Source of the DNA: Bacteroides_D sp963546395 | Lineage (GTDB): Bacteria; Bacteroidota; Bacteroidia; Bacteroidales; CAJPTX01 | Reading direction: 5' to 3' | Assembly: GCA_963546395.1 (NCBI GenBank) | Contig: CAUUMS010000021.1 | Location: forward strand, 1 to 24,639 | DNA: 24,639 bases | The notes under the pieces: generated by a model | What the model saw: only the letters and a program-made list of their open reading frames with translations | Databases searched by the model: none | Told to the model about the DNA's origin: nothing | Translations under genes and position numbers: made by a program | Shown here: positions 22,829-24,639 of the stretch, piece after piece | Numbering within the stretch: the stretch's first letter is position 1 | Layout: each line of letters begins with the position of its first letter

Positions 22829-23653
22829 TTACGACTTTTTGGCCTTCTTCGCCTCTGGCGACGAGAAGACCTTCTGGATGATACTCGAGGCGTAAGCCGT
22901 GGGATCCTTCCGGATCTTCTGCTCCTCACCACGTATCAAGACAAAGAGCCCATCGAGCCCGCGGTTCGTCACATAGGTGGGGAGATCGGCCTCTAGCTTG
23001 TCGGGCAAATTGGGCACGTGCTGCCTAATGGTGGGCATAGCTACCTTGACAAGCGGATTGGACACGAGTTGGTCATAATTGCTGGAGAGTTTTTCCCAGT
23101 ACTTGATGACTTCAGCTTGGCCCATGGATTCCTGCACTATCGGTTTGAAGACAGTGGCCAGGGAATCGTAGGTTTTGCCCCGCAGGTAGCGTGTGGCAGC
23201 CGTATCGCTCCCCTGGAGTATAGAGAGGCCATCTGCGATGGTCATCTGCTTTATGGCCCCGAGGAAGATGCCTCCCGCCGGCTTGGCAGCAATCTCTGCC
23301 GCCCGGTTCATGGATTTCACGAATTGCTCGGTGGCCTCATTCAACGAGCTCTTGATCAATGAGCCCACGAGGGGTATCTGATCGGTCTTGGCAATGAGGT
23401 CGGCCACGGGCTGAACCTCTTTGGGCAGGGGGATACGGATGAGGGCATTGTTCAGGTAGCCCCCCACAGATGATGCGCTCTCGGCAGACCCCTTGGCCGA
23501 GACGCTCAGGGCCTCTTTGAGACCAGAGATGATCTCTTCGTTTGAGAGGCCGAGATTTTTGCTCGCCTCATTAAGCTTTTCACAGCCGACGCTCACACCG
23601 AGAAGAGCTGTCAAGGCTACGAGGAATAGTAAGATTGCAATACGCCGTCCCAT
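22829..23653 (-). CDS. DUF4197 lipoprotein
   Basis: 274 residues. MGRRIAILLFLVALTALLGVSVGC is a lipoprotein signal peptide with Cys24. The mature protein starts EKLNEASKNLGLSNEEIISGLKEALSVSAKGS and continues LNNALIRIPLPKEVQPV, ALxxG-type repeats and SLNEATEQFVKSMNRAAE, which are the DUF4197 signature. A later FKPIVQESMGQAEVIKYW and TNRGLDGLFVLIRGEEQKIRKDP complete the domain, and the tail KKAKKS is basic. Function of DUF4197 is unknown. It starts 27 nt after the dipeptidyl peptidase gene and is probably in its operon. No clear terminator was seen downstream. Confidence 0.9.
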   Translation of the reverse strand: MGRRIAILLFLVALTALLGVSVGCEKLNEASKNLGLSNEEIISGLKEALSVSAKGSAESASSVGGYLNNALIRIPLPKEVQPVADLIAKTDQIPLVGSLIKSSLNEATEQFVKSMNRAAEIAAKPAGGIFLGAIKQMTIADGLSILQGSDTAATRYLRGKTYDSLATVFKPIVQESMGQAEVIKYWEKLSSNYDQLVSNPLVKVAMPTIRQHVPNLPDKLEADLPTYVTNRGLDGLFVLIRGEEQKIRKDPTAYASSIIQKVFSSPEAKKAKKS

Positions 23654-23680
23654 ATTTGCTGGGTATTCTGATTGTGACTC

Positions 23681-24639
23681 CTAGTGGAGCAAATAGCTGT
23701 TAATGTAACGATCCATCGTGCGATAAAGATGCAGTCTGGCTCCATTTCCCCTGATACCGTGGTTGCGATCGGGGTAGGAAATCATGTCAAAAGGGCGATC
23801 ACGCTCGATGAGACGGTTGGCAAGCTGCATGGCATTCTGATAGTGCACGTTGTCGTCAGCCGTGCCATGTAGGATGAGCAGGTGCCCCTTGAGGCGATCG
23901 GCAAAGTGCATGGGAGAATTATCGTCGTAACCATGGGGATTGTCCTGCGGCAAGCCCATGTAACGCTCGGTGTAGATGTTGTCGTAGTAGCGCCAATTCG
24001 TGACGGGTGCCACGGCGATAGCCATTCGAAACAGGTCGTTACCACGCAGAAGGCAGAGGGATGACATGTAGCCGCCAAAGCTCCACCCCCAGATTCCGAT
24101 TCGGGCCCCATCGACGTACGGCAGGCTCTTGAGGTACCTCGCCGCATGCATCTGATCCTCCGCCTCAAGGCGGCCGAGCTGGCCATAGGTGCACTTTCGG
24201 AAGACTTCACCACGCCCCCCAGTGCCACGGCCATCAACGCAGACGACGATGCACCCCTTGAGGGCTAAGTACTGATCCCAGCCAATAGACCACTCATCAC
24301 GCACCTCCTGGGAATTGGGGCCCGAGTACTGGTACATCAGCACCGGGTACTTCTGCAACGAATCGAATCCCAACGGGCGAACCATATAGCCGTTGAGTTC
24401 TAATCCCTCGGGCGTAGTGAAGGAGAAGAAGCTCTTCTGCGGCATAGCCTTTTCGCTAACAGCCTTGCGGAGATCTACATTCTCAACAAGGGGACGCTTG
24501 CGCTTGCCCTTGACAGAGTAGAGGTAGGTGGTGGGCACCTCGGAGAGGCTCGAATGAGTTATGGTGTAGTGGGTAAACTCGGGAGAGAAATAGGCTCGGT
24601 TGGTTCCAGCTTTCTCTGACAGGAGCTCACGCTGACCAC
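23681..24639 (-). CDS. dipeptidyl peptidase IV (S9 family), C-terminal part; start beyond right edge
   Basis: About 319 codons of an open frame that runs off the right edge; an internal GTG at 24538 is not the start because the frame upstream reads SEKAGTNRAYFSPEFTHYTI, typical of the end of the beta-propeller. The alpha/beta hydrolase domain follows: YQYSGPNSQEV, GCIVVCVDGRGTGGRGE, GIWGWSFGGYMS with the nucleophile Ser, HGTADDNVHYQN with the Asp, and YPDRNHGIRG with the His. The order and spacing are those of DPP IV/PtpA-like serine exopeptidases that remove Xaa-Pro dipeptides (or tripeptides) from peptides in the periplasm. YTERYMGLPQDNPHGYDDNSP favours DPP IV of Bacteroidota over PtpA. Catalytic residues are all present. 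Confidence 0.93.
   Translation of the reverse strand, partial: GQRELLSEKAGTNRAYFSPEFTHYTITHSSLSEVPTTYLYSVKGKRKRPLVENVDLRKAVSEKAMPQKSFFSFTTPEGLELNGYMVRPLGFDSLQKYPVLMYQYSGPNSQEVRDEWSIGWDQYLALKGCIVVCVDGRGTGGRGEVFRKCTYGQLGRLEAEDQMHAARYLKSLPYVDGARIGIWGWSFGGYMSSLCLLRGNDLFRMAIAVAPVTNWRYYDNIYTERYMGLPQDNPHGYDDNSPMHFADRLKGHLLILHGTADDNVHYQNAMQLANRLIERDRPFDMISYPDRNHGIRGNGARLHLYRTMDRYINSYLLH

Overview
This is high-GC chromosomal DNA from a member of the Bacteroidota. The evidence is several perfect copies of the Bacteroidota -7 promoter box TAnnTTTG, placed sensibly upstream of genes, a DUF4197 lipoprotein, a single-chain glycine dehydrogenase, a dipeptidyl peptidase IV of the Bacteroides/Porphyromonas type, and rbfA in one operon with a LolC/LolE-type permease. 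A Porphyromonas or Tannerella relative is plausible, but the window does not prove it.

Region 1 (1-10293, all minus strand) is a surface-glycan locus. Transcription starts at ugd (UDP-glucose dehydrogenase) and runs through a GT4 glycosyltransferase and an unassigned 351-residue protein. A second promoter starts the pseudaminic acid operon: pseB, a DUF2846-like lipoprotein, pseC, pseF, pseG, a LysA-like PLP decarboxylase, and an ATP-grasp protein cut by the left edge. PseB, PseC and PseG build the 2,4-diacetamido sugar and PseF activates the finished nonulosonic acid with CMP. PseH and PseI are absent and would be expected just outside the left edge. The decarboxylase/ATP-grasp pair and the lipoprotein are not part of the canonical pathway.

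Region 2 (10294-15121) has lower GC and holds lipoproteins of unknown function on the minus strand. Four are paralogues (about 190 residues) in tandem, each ending in its own hairpin terminator. Three have a nearly identical 95-nt upstream module, and a fifth, unrelated, larger lipoprotein carries a related upstream element. The paralogues are mosaic: two share a 207-nt block with one mismatch although their ends differ. A 350-nt gene-free stretch with strong hairpins lies between this array and ugd.

Region 3 (15028-21038, plus strand) is a housekeeping operon: gcvP, a nitroreductase, rbfA, a SAM methyltransferase and a LolC/LolE-like permease, tightly packed and in part overlapping.

Region 4 (21039-24639) has a 900-nt gene-free stretch with a perfect inverted repeat, then minus-strand genes for a secreted Lys/Glu-rich coiled-coil protein, a DUF4197 lipoprotein and the C-terminal part of a dipeptidyl peptidase IV cut by the right edge.

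The least explained material is the mosaic lipoprotein array with its shared regulatory module, followed by the non-canonical genes in the pse operon. No tRNA, rRNA, insertion sequence or CRISPR array was found.
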